Below the pieces are notes generated by a model. It had not been told where the DNA came from, did not search any database, and saw only the letters and a list, made by a program, of their open reading frames with translations. A stretch of 37,727 bases of DNA. Origin: JAFGMQ01 sp036733345. Its GTDB lineage: Bacteria; Desulfobacterota; DSM-4660; Desulfatiglandales; Desulfatiglandaceae. A program made the translations under genes and the position numbers. Where the stretch lies: positions 1 to 37,727 of the forward strand of contig DAINAR010000030.1 of the NCBI GenBank assembly GCA_036733345.1. Direction: 5' to 3'. Positions 25,446-33,481 of this stretch are shown in pieces. How positions within the stretch are numbered: position 1 is the stretch's first letter; each line of letters begins with the position of its first letter.

Positions 25446-25619
25446 ATGTTGTCAAAAGTGAATTTGACTGGATGCCTGATCAAGACTTTTGAAGAAAGGA
25501 CCAAAGGTTTATCATCGACGGATTTTTACGTGATCATCATCTTTCTTTTCAGTGTTATTTCGATTTGTTATTTTATAGAATTGAGGCAGTTAAAGGTGCA
25601 TTTTATAGACCAGAGTTGA
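25446..25619 (+). CDS. 57-residue single-helix membrane protein (candidate)
   Basis: An ATG-initiated frame of 57 codons closes with TGA between the VCBS-like gene and the response regulator. The middle, DFYVIIIFLFSVISICYFIE, is a convincing transmembrane helix. It has a positively charged N-terminal segment (IKTFEERTK) and a mixed C-terminal tail. The upstream Shine-Dalgarno is weak (AAGG about 13 bases before the ATG). It is too short for ArnE or ArnF, which are about 110-130 residues with four helices. A small membrane protein next to a kinase could act as its modulator, but that is a guess. The open frame and the clean helix are what is seen. Confidence 0.5.
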   Translation: MLSKVNLTGCLIKTFEERTKGLSSTDFYVIIIFLFSVISICYFIELRQLKVHFIDQS

Positions 25620-25679
25620 CCGGCAAAATTGACTTTCCCGGTAAAACATAGTCAAGACTGTCGTTGGAGATATTTGACA

Positions 25680-26360
25680 ATGAGGATTCTTATAGTTGAT
25701 GACGAACAATCATTACTGAAGCAATTAAAGCAGATATTTGAAAGCCAGAGATATTCCATTGATACGGCATCCGATGGAGAAGATGCGCTGGATAAACTGT
25801 TCGAAACTCCGTTCGACCTCATTATCCTTGATATCATGATGCCCAGGATGGACGGATTAACTGTCCTGGAGCACATACGAAATTCGGAAATCGATACGCC
25901 GGTGCTTATGCTTACCGCAAAGGGCGACGCAAAGGACAAAGTAAAAGGGCTTGATCTCGGAGCTGATGACTACCTTGCCAAACCATTTTCCCTGGACGAA
26001 TTACTGGCACGTGTCCGGGCCTTGCTCAGACGATCCAGCAGCCAGTCCGAACCGATGCTCCAGGTCCAGGATCTCAAGCTTAATACCGTCAGCCGTGAAG
26101 TAACTAAAGGAGGAAGGACAATCGAACTTACTCCGAGGGAATTTTCTATTCTTGAATTCCTCCTTTACAATAAAAACAGGGTCGTGTCACGTTTCAGCCT
26201 GGCAGAACATGTATGGGGTGATGATTTCGACCTGTTCAATATGTCCAATTTCATGGATGTTCATATCAAAAACCTTCGACACAAAATCGGTGATACAGGT
26301 GGCGGCACCATCATCCAGACCGTTAGAGGTATTGGATACACTATTAAGGACTTGGCATAA
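25680..26360 (+). CDS. OmpR/PmrA-family response regulator
   Basis: This 226-residue regulator has a receiver domain (D7, D8, phospho-acceptor D51 in LIILDIMMPRMDG, K101 in LAKPFSL) and a winged-helix DNA-binding domain (TPREFSILEFLLYNKNRVVSR to the C-terminal TVRGIGYTIK). The ATG at 25680 has GGAG ten bases upstream; a longer open frame from 25629 adds nothing family-like. The stop codon overlaps the kinase start by one base. The arn promoter at the start of this locus has the 11-bp direct repeat expected of its binding site. Whether it controls arn, as PmrA does in enterobacteria, is inference from context. Confidence 0.94.
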   Translation: MRILIVDDEQSLLKQLKQIFESQRYSIDTASDGEDALDKLFETPFDLIILDIMMPRMDGLTVLEHIRNSEIDTPVLMLTAKGDAKDKVKGLDLGADDYLAKPFSLDELLARVRALLRRSSSQSEPMLQVQDLKLNTVSREVTKGGRTIELTPREFSILEFLLYNKNRVVSRFSLAEHVWGDDFDLFNMSNFMDVHIKNLRHKIGDTGGGTIIQTVRGIGYTIKDLA

Positions 26361-27784
26361 TGACTGTAAAAACAAGGATAGCGCTCTTTGTTGCGGGAGC
26401 TGGTTTTATTGCCAGTCTGCTCTTTTCAATCGTAGTATTTTATGAACTCATAGAACAGCCTTTTGACCTTTTGGATACGGAACTGGAAGAGGAAGCATAT
26501 AGGTCCATAAAAAAGATTGAAATGAAAGAAACGGGATCGGAGTCAATGACATTAAGTAAAGCTAATTATCGAACTTATCCGTACTGGGTCAGAATTTATG
26601 AGCCAAAATTCAACCGGATAGTGTATCAGTCAAACCTGGCAAAATTAGCACACCTTCCCATTGTAAAACCGGGGTCCAGTGCTATCGCCAGCATCATCAT
26701 CCCAAGAGAAAAAATTAACCTGGGTCAAGACAGAAGCCAGGAAGTGACATTCAGGCTCAGGACTTTTCTGATTCCTTCAGAAGGGAGGGAGCTTACCGTT
26801 CAGGTCGGCCATCCCATGATAAAACTAAAAGAGGAAATCCAGGAACTGATTCTCGGGCTTGTTGTAGGACTTGTCTTTTCCAGCCTCGCCTTAATCGTAA
26901 TCAGCTATTTTATTGCCGGCAGGATATTAAAGCCGATTGGTTCAATGAAAGACCTGAGCCGTAATATCAGTGAAAAGAATCTTGACCAGAGATTACCGGT
27001 CGGGAACGGACATGATGAATTCAATGAACTGGCAAGGACGATTAACACAATGCTGGACCGGCTGCAGTATTCATTCATAAGGCAGCGAGATTTCCTGTTC
27101 GATACCTCCCATGAACTAAAAACCCCCCTGACAACAATGCGGCTGGCAATAGATGAGATTTGCACAACTGACATGGAAACCTTTCCTTCTTTTTCAAAAG
27201 AAACCCTCCTTAGATTAAATGATCAGGTGTTGCGTATGGAACGACTTGTCAAAGATCTTTTAAATCTCTCATCGCTTGAAATGCTGAACTCCATAGAAGC
27301 ACAGCAGTTTGATTTAACCGGGCTATTATTATCACTCGAAGCGGATTATCGCCTTTTTGCAAACGCTCAAAATGTTCAAATGGATATTAAGCTTCCAAGA
27401 CAGCTTATCCTTCAGGGTGAAATTGAAAAGCTTAACAGGGCATTTTCAAATTTATTTGACAATGCCATCAAATATAACATGAAAGGTGGCAGGGTTGAAG
27501 TGGCTGGAGAACAATCCGATTCCGATCTGACAGTAACGATAGCCAACACGGGTCCTGGCATTGCCGAGGCTGAAATAGACAAAGTATTCGATCAGTTCTA
27601 CCGGGTGGAACAGTCCAGATCCATCCAGCACGGCGGCTCAGGCCTGGGACTGGCCATTGCGAAGAGAATCATCGAACTTCACAGGGGCAAGATACAATTA
27701 GAAAGTGAACCAGGGGTGTGGACAAAGGTAACAGTCTCTCTGCCACGGAGTTTGGAAAACGTACATACAGGTTTGAGCACTTAA
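26360..27784 (+). CDS. membrane sensor histidine kinase, partner of the OmpR-family regulator
   Basis: This 474-residue kinase has two membrane helices (about 7-28 and 163-187) flanking a periplasmic sensor of some 130 residues. HAMP, HisKA (FDTSHELKTPLTTMRL, H251) and HATPase (NLFDNAIKYN, NTGPGI, GGSGLGLAI) domains follow. The periplasmic part near helix 1 is acidic and contains two ExxE motifs, in TELEEEAY and in IEMKETGSE. In Salmonella PmrB, ExxE motifs bind ferric iron or aluminium; here this is only suggestive. The overall type also resembles the heavy-metal sensor kinases. It overlaps the regulator stop (TAATG). Confidence 0.93.
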   Translation: MTVKTRIALFVAGAGFIASLLFSIVVFYELIEQPFDLLDTELEEEAYRSIKKIEMKETGSESMTLSKANYRTYPYWVRIYEPKFNRIVYQSNLAKLAHLPIVKPGSSAIASIIIPREKINLGQDRSQEVTFRLRTFLIPSEGRELTVQVGHPMIKLKEEIQELILGLVVGLVFSSLALIVISYFIAGRILKPIGSMKDLSRNISEKNLDQRLPVGNGHDEFNELARTINTMLDRLQYSFIRQRDFLFDTSHELKTPLTTMRLAIDEICTTDMETFPSFSKETLLRLNDQVLRMERLVKDLLNLSSLEMLNSIEAQQFDLTGLLLSLEADYRLFANAQNVQMDIKLPRQLILQGEIEKLNRAFSNLFDNAIKYNMKGGRVEVAGEQSDSDLTVTIANTGPGIAEAEIDKVFDQFYRVEQSRSIQHGGSGLGLAIAKRIIELHRGKIQLESEPGVWTKVTVSLPRSLENVHTGLST

Positions 27785-27880
27785 GGCAATTGCAGCTCCC
27801 CCGACATGAGAAGAGGTTATCCTTTATGTGAGAAGAGTTAATATAGCCTTTCTATCATTGATTCAATATTCCTGATTTAA

Positions 27881-28666
27881 TCAGCCGACCTGGGGCTTAG
27901 CGGACTGCTTGACAGGATTTATAAAGGAACATGGGAGGCCCACCAGGCATTTGCCGCACACATCCGCCTTACCAAGGTGCTGAAAAATCTTTTCATTCTT
28001 CAGGCAGGCTTCATAACACTTATGACGATAAAAATTGTCTTCAAAAAGGGCTTCATTTATACAACGCTCAACACACTGCCTGCATGAAGAATCATGGCGG
28101 TACAGGCATGCTTCCCCGGTTGGTCTGGAATCAGGTTCAACAAAGGCCGATGTCACTAAACTGCCTATCCTGCCGCAGCACCCGCTTTCAGTGATGAGCA
28201 TATTATTAAGGCCGAAAGACCCAAGACCGGCCACAAAGGCAACATGGCGGTGCGACCAGTCGCTGATCAGCCTTTCAGGATCAAAATTGTGAGTAGGAGG
28301 CGTCAGTGCTGTATTATGGCCTGAAGATTCAAGAAAGGCGCTTAAATGCCGGCCCAGTTCGGATATTAAAGTATTGGTCTGGATGTATGCTGCTGCCCAT
28401 TTTTGAGACGCATCCGGGCCTTTAATATTGCTTCGGATAATGGACTTTTCAAAGGGAATGAAGAATGCCACAACGGTCTTAGCCTCTGGCAACAGATCCT
28501 CTGGCATGGCATGTGTTGAAGACACGGCCGTTTTCAATTGCGCAAACATTGGATCATTTGCCGAGGAAAAACCAGCCAGCGGTGTCCGCCAAAACCTCTC
28601 CCTGCAATGTTCATTTTGGAAACGGTCCGTGAAGCTTATTATCTCTTCAGTGATTTTCTGCTTCAT
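27881..28666 (-). CDS. QueG-like iron-sulfur protein (epoxyqueuosine reductase family)
   Basis: This 261-residue protein resembles the cobalamin-dependent epoxyqueuosine reductase family in fold and length but is shorter than QueG (about 380). WSHRHVAFVAGLGSFGLNNM is the family's central GLG motif. Iron-sulfur ligands cluster at CLYRHDSSCRQCVERC and later at CYEAC and CGKCLVGLPC. The shorter relatives in anaerobes have no proven function, so I do not call it QueG. The ATG at 28666 is preferred over a TTG two codons upstream; neither has a strong ribosome site. It is the downstream partner of the Gate-domain gene, separated by 32 bp, and converges on the kinase gene at 27784. Confidence 0.75.
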   Translation of the reverse strand: MKQKITEEIISFTDRFQNEHCRERFWRTPLAGFSSANDPMFAQLKTAVSSTHAMPEDLLPEAKTVVAFFIPFEKSIIRSNIKGPDASQKWAAAYIQTNTLISELGRHLSAFLESSGHNTALTPPTHNFDPERLISDWSHRHVAFVAGLGSFGLNNMLITESGCCGRIGSLVTSAFVEPDSRPTGEACLYRHDSSCRQCVERCINEALFEDNFYRHKCYEACLKNEKIFQHLGKADVCGKCLVGLPCSFINPVKQSAKPQVG

Positions 28667-28698
28667 TATCAAAAAGCAAAGCCTATTACTGTTAAACT

Positions 28699-29676
28699 TC
28701 AGGATATTTCCTGAATCTCTTTACGGGTGACCACCCAGTCTATCAAACGCTTCAACCATACAACAATTCCCGCAAGTATCACCCTTGGGATCGTGATCCA
28801 CCATGCACAAACGCCGATCGCCACAAAAAGCAATGTATCTTCCAGAAGCGAGTGAGAAACTGCAATATGATAGTTCAGGATATCCGAATTTTTTCGTGAC
28901 AGACGCCCGCGCTCCACATGATCCACTATTACGCCTGCCCCGTATGCAAGACCAAGTGTATTGGCGACAATCCACAGAAATGCGGCCTGGTAAGGTATTC
29001 CCAGCAGCATTAAAGGATATTTCAGGATATTGGAAAGAAGCTGCGTAACGCCAAATTCCTCAAGTATGCGCTGCAGAATCATTAAGAGGGTCACAAGGAT
29101 TATCACCTTTGCACAGAGGTATAAAATAGAAAAGAGCCAGGTCTTCAGCTCAAGGCCTATTCCGGCAACAGGCAGAGAAGCGTTTGATGCCGAGGCTGCA
29201 AGATGCTGCTGATCAGCAGGCAGCATTAAATTCAAAAAAAACGCACCGACAAAGCTCGCACCGAGACGCACAAATATTATTTTCAAAAAGTGTGAGCCTG
29301 TCTTTTTCTGTACAGCCGTCTCCACAGGGAGATTATGGGAAATCAGGCACATCAACGCTAGGATTGTTACCGCTCGTCCGCTGAGGCCAAGCGTCTCTAT
29401 TACAGCAATACATGAGTAGATATTCAAAAGGCACGAGGTTACAAATACCAGGGCGGAATTCCCCGGAAGCCCGAACAGGGAAAACAGAGGTTCGGCGAAT
29501 CCGGCCAGCACGTTAAGTATCCCTGTCATCTTCATAAGTAATACTGCAAACGAAACTGGCACCATAATGGACAGGAGCCAGAGACTTGTCCTGGCAGCTG
29601 TTGGCAGTGCCAGCTTAAAGCAGTAATTCAGCCTAACGGGCCAGGGCCTGGAATCGACTTCAAGCATATTCATCAT
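28699..29676 (-). CDS. nucleoside-recognition (Gate) domain membrane protein
   Basis: The 325-residue product is hydrophobic, with about eight or nine helices. It fits the Gate (nucleoside recognition, SpmA/YjiH-like) family: TSLWLLSIMVPVSFAVLLMK, CLISHNLPVETAVQKKTG and the repeated ISHSLLEDTLLF/ISHNLPVET pattern of this two-repeat fold. The transported substrate, if any, is unknown. Three closely spaced in-frame ATGs begin it; the first is taken. It is upstream of the QueG-like gene in a likely operon. Confidence 0.8.
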   Translation of the reverse strand: MMNMLEVDSRPWPVRLNYCFKLALPTAARTSLWLLSIMVPVSFAVLLMKMTGILNVLAGFAEPLFSLFGLPGNSALVFVTSCLLNIYSCIAVIETLGLSGRAVTILALMCLISHNLPVETAVQKKTGSHFLKIIFVRLGASFVGAFFLNLMLPADQQHLAASASNASLPVAGIGLELKTWLFSILYLCAKVIILVTLLMILQRILEEFGVTQLLSNILKYPLMLLGIPYQAAFLWIVANTLGLAYGAGVIVDHVERGRLSRKNSDILNYHIAVSHSLLEDTLLFVAIGVCAWWITIPRVILAGIVVWLKRLIDWVVTRKEIQEIS

Positions 29677-29717
29677 CTATCAACTCGGAGTTATTATTTG
29701 ATAAAGAGGATTAATCC

Positions 29718-29749
29718 AGCCAAATCAGACTTCTCATCCTGATTTGGCT
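29718..29749 (-). terminator. 11-bp perfect stem-loop at the M24 peptidase stop
   Basis: AGCCAAATCAG (29718-29728) pairs exactly with CTGATTTGGCT (29739-29749) around a ten-base loop, and its first arm in the direction of transcription touches the stop codon of the M24 gene. It probably ends that transcript. The following bases are only moderately T-rich. Confidence 0.7.
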
Positions 29750-30948
29750 CACACATAAACTATATCAATCGGTGTGCTGGTAATCCTTTCCAGAAAATCC
29801 TCTCGCACAATAAAATCAACCTCGATCCCAATTGCTCCTTCGCCAGGAAAGACAAATTTCGGTTCAAATGCAAAGACCATCCCCTTTTTCAGATGTATTT
29901 CATGGCGTGGAGTAATTACCGGGAGTTCATTGATCTCCAAACCAAGGCCATGCCCGATGAAACCCACCCTGGTGCTGCCATGACCCATGAAATATTCAGC
30001 AAGCCCTTCACGTTTTGCGATTTTCAGCGCCCTGTTGAAAATTTCCGTGGCGTTTATGCCGGCCTTTGCCCATGAACTCGTTTCTTCGATGATCTCCCTT
30101 GCGGCCTGGTAACCTTTTAAATACGGCTCTTTTAACTCTCCTGCTATATACGCCCTTGTTTCATCGGTAATATATCCGTTGTATCCTCCTCCGTAGTCAA
30201 CAATAACCGGTATCCCTGGCTTAACTGTATTGAAAGAAGATCCCTGGCTTATGGCATGGGTAATTCCTGTACCGGAAATCGGGACATCCGCACCTGAAAC
30301 AATAGCGCCGGAACGTCCATGAGTTACATAGATATTCATCATTTCCTGATTAAGTCCCCTCATACGAAGAAAACCCTGGTGCCCTCTTCTCCGGCCTTCG
30401 GCATTAAGCTCAGCATCTATATCGACCTCGCGCATGCCAGCTTTTATAAAACCGCCTGCAAAATCAAATACTTGTTCGCATATCTCACCGGATTTTTTTA
30501 ACTGGGAAATTTCATATTCGCTTTTAACGGAACGCAGATCTTTTATAAGGCCTGAAATATCAGCAGCATCTTTGATATCGAGGATTGTCTTCCAACGTCT
30601 GAACAAAGTAACAGGAAGGACATCCAGTTCCATTCCGGCGATACCTCGGATTCCTTTCTTCAACAGAATCTCTCTGACGTCTTTATCACGCTTTATTGAA
30701 ATCGGCTCCAATGGGGATTCCACGACTGCACGATCTATATTTTTCTCTACAAGGAAAAGAGGTTCACCCTCCACAGGTACAATAAAATAACTCTTCTGAA
30801 GGGAACCGGTAAAATAAAAAAGGTCGACATTCTGAAGGATTACTGCATAGTCTACGCCTTGCTTAGCCATGCCTTCCTTGAGTCTATTAATCCTGCCCTC
30901 CAGTTCATCCTTTGGTGTATAGTCACAACTGCTCAGATCTGTTAACAT
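29749..30948 (-). CDS. M24-family metallopeptidase (Xaa-Pro aminopeptidase/prolidase-like)
   Basis: This 399-residue protein has a creatinase-like N-terminal domain and a pita-bread M24 domain. The five metal ligands are all visible: D251 and D262 in VIVDYGGGYNGYITDET, the histidine in GFIGHGLGLEINE, E in FAFEPKF and E in IGIEVDFIV. It should remove residues before proline from peptides, or act on a related amide bond, in the cytoplasm. It ends in a strong hairpin. The exact substrate within M24B cannot be told. Confidence 0.9.
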   Translation of the reverse strand: MLTDLSSCDYTPKDELEGRINRLKEGMAKQGVDYAVILQNVDLFYFTGSLQKSYFIVPVEGEPLFLVEKNIDRAVVESPLEPISIKRDKDVREILLKKGIRGIAGMELDVLPVTLFRRWKTILDIKDAADISGLIKDLRSVKSEYEISQLKKSGEICEQVFDFAGGFIKAGMREVDIDAELNAEGRRRGHQGFLRMRGLNQEMMNIYVTHGRSGAIVSGADVPISGTGITHAISQGSSFNTVKPGIPVIVDYGGGYNGYITDETRAYIAGELKEPYLKGYQAAREIIEETSSWAKAGINATEIFNRALKIAKREGLAEYFMGHGSTRVGFIGHGLGLEINELPVITPRHEIHLKKGMVFAFEPKFVFPGEGAIGIEVDFIVREDFLERITSTPIDIVYV

Positions 30949-31040
30949 GTCTGTCTTCTCTTCAAGGACTGAATTTGCCCTCAGCTAACGGTTAATATCA
31001 TTATGCTTGCATGAAAATTTCCATCCTATTACCGTATTTC

Positions 31041-31541
31041 TTACAATTCAACTATATTCACTTCATGATCAATTACCTGCAAAAATTTTCGAAACATGCG
31101 GCGGGACAATTCAAAAGAGGCGGTATTTACATTTGGATGGAAGACGACAGTTTCTGCAGAATAAACATCTTTATCAACATAAAGCTCAACTTCCCCGGTT
31201 ATATCGTTTAGCAGCCCAAACGGAGAAACCGAGCCTGCTTCAAGCCCCAATTTATCCCTTAAGGATTCCGTATTTGCAAAAGCAAGCTTTTTTACACCTG
31301 CAATACTGCATAACTTCTTTAAATCTGTTCTCTTCTGTGCAGGCAGAATAGCAAGGAAATACCTTTTGCGCTTGCCGTCTCTTAGGAACAGATTCTTACA
31401 GGCAAGTCCGGGAATATCAGAGCAGTACCTTTCCGCCTCCTCACAGGTATAAACTGCCGGATGTTCATGCAATACATATTCAATTTTATGTAATTCAAAA
31501 AATTTTTTAACTTTTATCATGTCTATCAGCGGCTGAATCAT
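31041..31541 (-). CDS. YbaK/ProX-family aminoacyl-tRNA deacylase
   Basis: This 166-residue protein belongs to the YbaK/EbsC editing domain family. It is free-standing and closest in pattern to ProX (PrdX), which removes alanine from tRNA-Pro. The conserved ACKNLFLRD with its lysine, RKRYFLAILPAQKRTDL and the SVSPFGLLND loop are all present. It has no signal. A second in-frame ATG at 31520 gives a slightly shorter protein; neither start has a clear ribosome site. It lies just upstream of the M24 gene and may share a transcript. Confidence 0.88.
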   Translation of the reverse strand: MIQPLIDMIKVKKFFELHKIEYVLHEHPAVYTCEEAERYCSDIPGLACKNLFLRDGKRKRYFLAILPAQKRTDLKKLCSIAGVKKLAFANTESLRDKLGLEAGSVSPFGLLNDITGEVELYVDKDVYSAETVVFHPNVNTASFELSRRMFRKFLQVIDHEVNIVEL

Positions 31542-31859
31542 AATTTCAGTTTATCAAAGCTGAAACAATCTGTTTACAGGCCCCAGGATTTTTCTACCAG
31601 CAATAAAGCACTTAGTAAAGTGGATTCTTCACCATCAAAATTCCATTTACTGTCTTAGCGGTAGCCCAGATCTGTTCCAATTGTGCATCAGGACTTTTGC
31701 CCTTGACTGTGTGAGTCCGTCTCAATATACTTCTCTCCGACACCTTTGGGTAATCTTTTCAGATTGTCTCCTGAGCTTAAGGATCCCTGTTCAGGAATGC
31801 AAATTTGAGAATGCATGCTGGAAAATGTAAAAACTGGAACCTGGCAATAGTCTGCTGTT
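31542..31859. other. 318-bp intergenic region between divergent proX-like and DUF374 genes
   Basis: No intact gene is seen. The minus strand shows two short neighbouring frames (31688-31873 and 31612-31716) that would join into one if a single base were lost near 31710. The joined sequence ends VKGKSPDAQLEQIWATAKTV, faintly like the end of a BON domain. It may be the remains of a gene or chance. Promoters for both flanking genes should be here but none is clear. Confidence 0.4.
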
Positions 31860-32474
31860 ATGAAAAATTTCAAATATTCCCTGATCGGATACTTAGCTGC
31901 TTTTGTTTACTGGATTTTATGTTCAACCTGGAGATACAGGGTTCAATGGCTTGACGGTATGTCTCCAGTTGATATTTATACAAGGGATCCTAAAACATCC
32001 CTTCTTTTTGCACACTGGCACGGTGATGAACTGGCTTTGCTTGGTCTTTGCAGGCACTCGAAATTCCTTACCTTTTCCAGCAAATCAAAAGACGGGACTA
32101 TCATGGCAGCAGCATTAAGGGTGTTCGGATTCAGGGTAATCAGAGGTTCAAGCACCAGAGGCGGTGTATCAGCCCTTATTTCTCTTATAAAGGTTTTGAG
32201 GCGTGAGAAGTATTATGTAAGTTTTGCCATTGATGGTCCGAACGGCCCCAGGCATCAGGCAAAGGATGGAATCTACTTTGTCTCCAAAAAATTGCGCCTG
32301 CCGATTATCCAGGGTCTGGTTCGATGCGACAGCAGGTGGGACATACCCAACACCTGGAACAAGGCCTACCTGCCCAGGCCATTTGCAAGAATTGATGTAT
32401 ATCTTTACCCTGTACCTTGGGCGACAGATGACAACCAGGAGGAGATAACTCGGCTTCTTAATTCCAGAACTTGA
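31860..32474 (+). CDS. DUF374-family lysophospholipid acyltransferase-like protein
   Basis: The 204-residue product matches the DUF374 family. It has an N-terminal hydrophobic stretch (LIGYLAAFVYWILCSTW), then the HX4D-like FAHWHGDELALL, FSSKSKDGTIMAAALRVFGF, RGSSTRGG and SFAIDGPNGPRHQAKDG. These are the family's distinctive motifs, related to membrane acyltransferases such as LpxL. The biological substrate is not known; a role in lipid A or phospholipid acylation is a reasonable inference in a Gram-negative. The ATG lacks a strong ribosome site. Confidence 0.85.
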   Translation: MKNFKYSLIGYLAAFVYWILCSTWRYRVQWLDGMSPVDIYTRDPKTSLLFAHWHGDELALLGLCRHSKFLTFSSKSKDGTIMAAALRVFGFRVIRGSSTRGGVSALISLIKVLRREKYYVSFAIDGPNGPRHQAKDGIYFVSKKLRLPIIQGLVRCDSRWDIPNTWNKAYLPRPFARIDVYLYPVPWATDDNQEEITRLLNSRT

Positions 32475-32580
32475 AAGATACTGGATTCCAAAATTGATAT
32501 TCTCTTAAAAAATCCGCAAATACTATTTTCCGTAATTCGGCATAGGGTACGTATCGTAATTATAGAAAATACTATCAAGG

Positions 32581-32623
32581 CCGTCGTGCCGGCCCCGAAT
32601 CAAATGCGGGGCCGGAATGACGG
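32581..32623. repeat. REP-like GC-rich palindrome
   Basis: CCGTC and CCGGCCCCG (left) pair with CGGGGCCGG and GACGG (right) around a nine-base loop, with a small internal bulge (GTG/AAT). It lies between convergent genes (DUF374 and uppP), so it may serve as a bidirectional terminator. The sequence is typical of the extragenic palindromes spread through many proteobacterial genomes. Confidence 0.8.
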
Positions 32624-32638
32624 AAAGAGATCATTTTT

Positions 32639-32663
32639 GACTTTTTGCGAGTTCATCAAAATT
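32639..32663. repeat. second copy of the MITE-like end sequence
   Basis: GACTTTTTGCGAG followed by TTCATCAAAATT differs in two of 25 bases from 14710-14734, the right end of the MITE-like element. It overlaps the uppP stop codon by two bases. No matching opposite end is seen nearby, so this is a partial copy or a solo end. Confidence 0.7.
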
Positions 32664-33441
32664 AAGAGAAGATAATTATCGCCATCCCAATCGCCCAGCA
32701 ATATGGAGCAAAATAGTAAAGATGCCCCTTTTTAACCAGAGACATGAGTAATTTCAGGGCAACCAGGCCGACAAGGGCAGCTGAGACAAAACCGAGCAAT
32801 AACGGTATTGAACCTATGCTTTCAATCTGACTGACATTTATCTGAATTGCAAGGGCTCCTATAATGGCCGGAATAGACAGAAGGAAAGAAAAACGAGCCG
32901 CTATTTCCCTGTTCATACCTAACAGCATGGCGCAAACGATAGTGGCTCCTGAGCGTGAAATGCCCGGGATAATTGCCAGGCCCTGGGACGTTCCGACGGC
33001 CAGAGCGACCAATAAGCCGATATTCTTTTTCGTTACATAGTCATCCGGAAGGAATCTTGTCAGGGCTACGATTAGACCTGTTACAATAAGCATGAAGCCT
33101 ACTACTGTTACAGAACCGAACAGGCTTTCAAGAGGCGTCTTAAAGAGCAGCCCGATAAGGCCTGTAGGCACTGATCCGACTATTACCCACAGGGCAAGGG
33201 AAGCATGGGGGTCCTGAAAATTTAGCCGGCATAATTGAGTTATCATCTTCCCCAGATCAGCCCTGAAGTATAAACATACAGCAATCAGTGTCCCAAAATG
33301 CAGGGAACAATCCAGCAGGAGGGCCGGTTCACTGAAACCGAGGATATTCTGAAAAAATACCAGGTGACCGGAGCTGCTTACAGGTAAAAACTCCGTAAGG
33401 CCCTGGATAATCCCTAAGAATATGGTTTCGATATTACCCAT
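32662..33441 (-). CDS. uppP: undecaprenyl-diphosphatase UppP (BacA)
   Basis: This 259-residue membrane enzyme dephosphorylates undecaprenyl diphosphate to the monophosphate carrier lipid used for peptidoglycan, O-antigen and, here, Ara4N transfer. It has the two family motifs: GLTEFLPVSSSGHLV near residue 14 and PGISRSGATI in the middle, with E17, S27-type residues and R in place. About eight helices are present. It is the last gene of the dnaX-ybaB-recR-glcD-uppP cluster. It gives some bacitracin tolerance when abundant. Confidence 0.95.
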   Translation of the reverse strand: MGNIETIFLGIIQGLTEFLPVSSSGHLVFFQNILGFSEPALLLDCSLHFGTLIAVCLYFRADLGKMITQLCRLNFQDPHASLALWVIVGSVPTGLIGLLFKTPLESLFGSVTVVGFMLIVTGLIVALTRFLPDDYVTKKNIGLLVALAVGTSQGLAIIPGISRSGATIVCAMLLGMNREIAARFSFLLSIPAIIGALAIQINVSQIESIGSIPLLLGFVSAALVGLVALKLLMSLVKKGHLYYFAPYCWAIGMAIIIFS

Positions 33442-33481
33442 TCCGTATTATTTTTAAGGTTATGTTATATGCCATTAGCGG

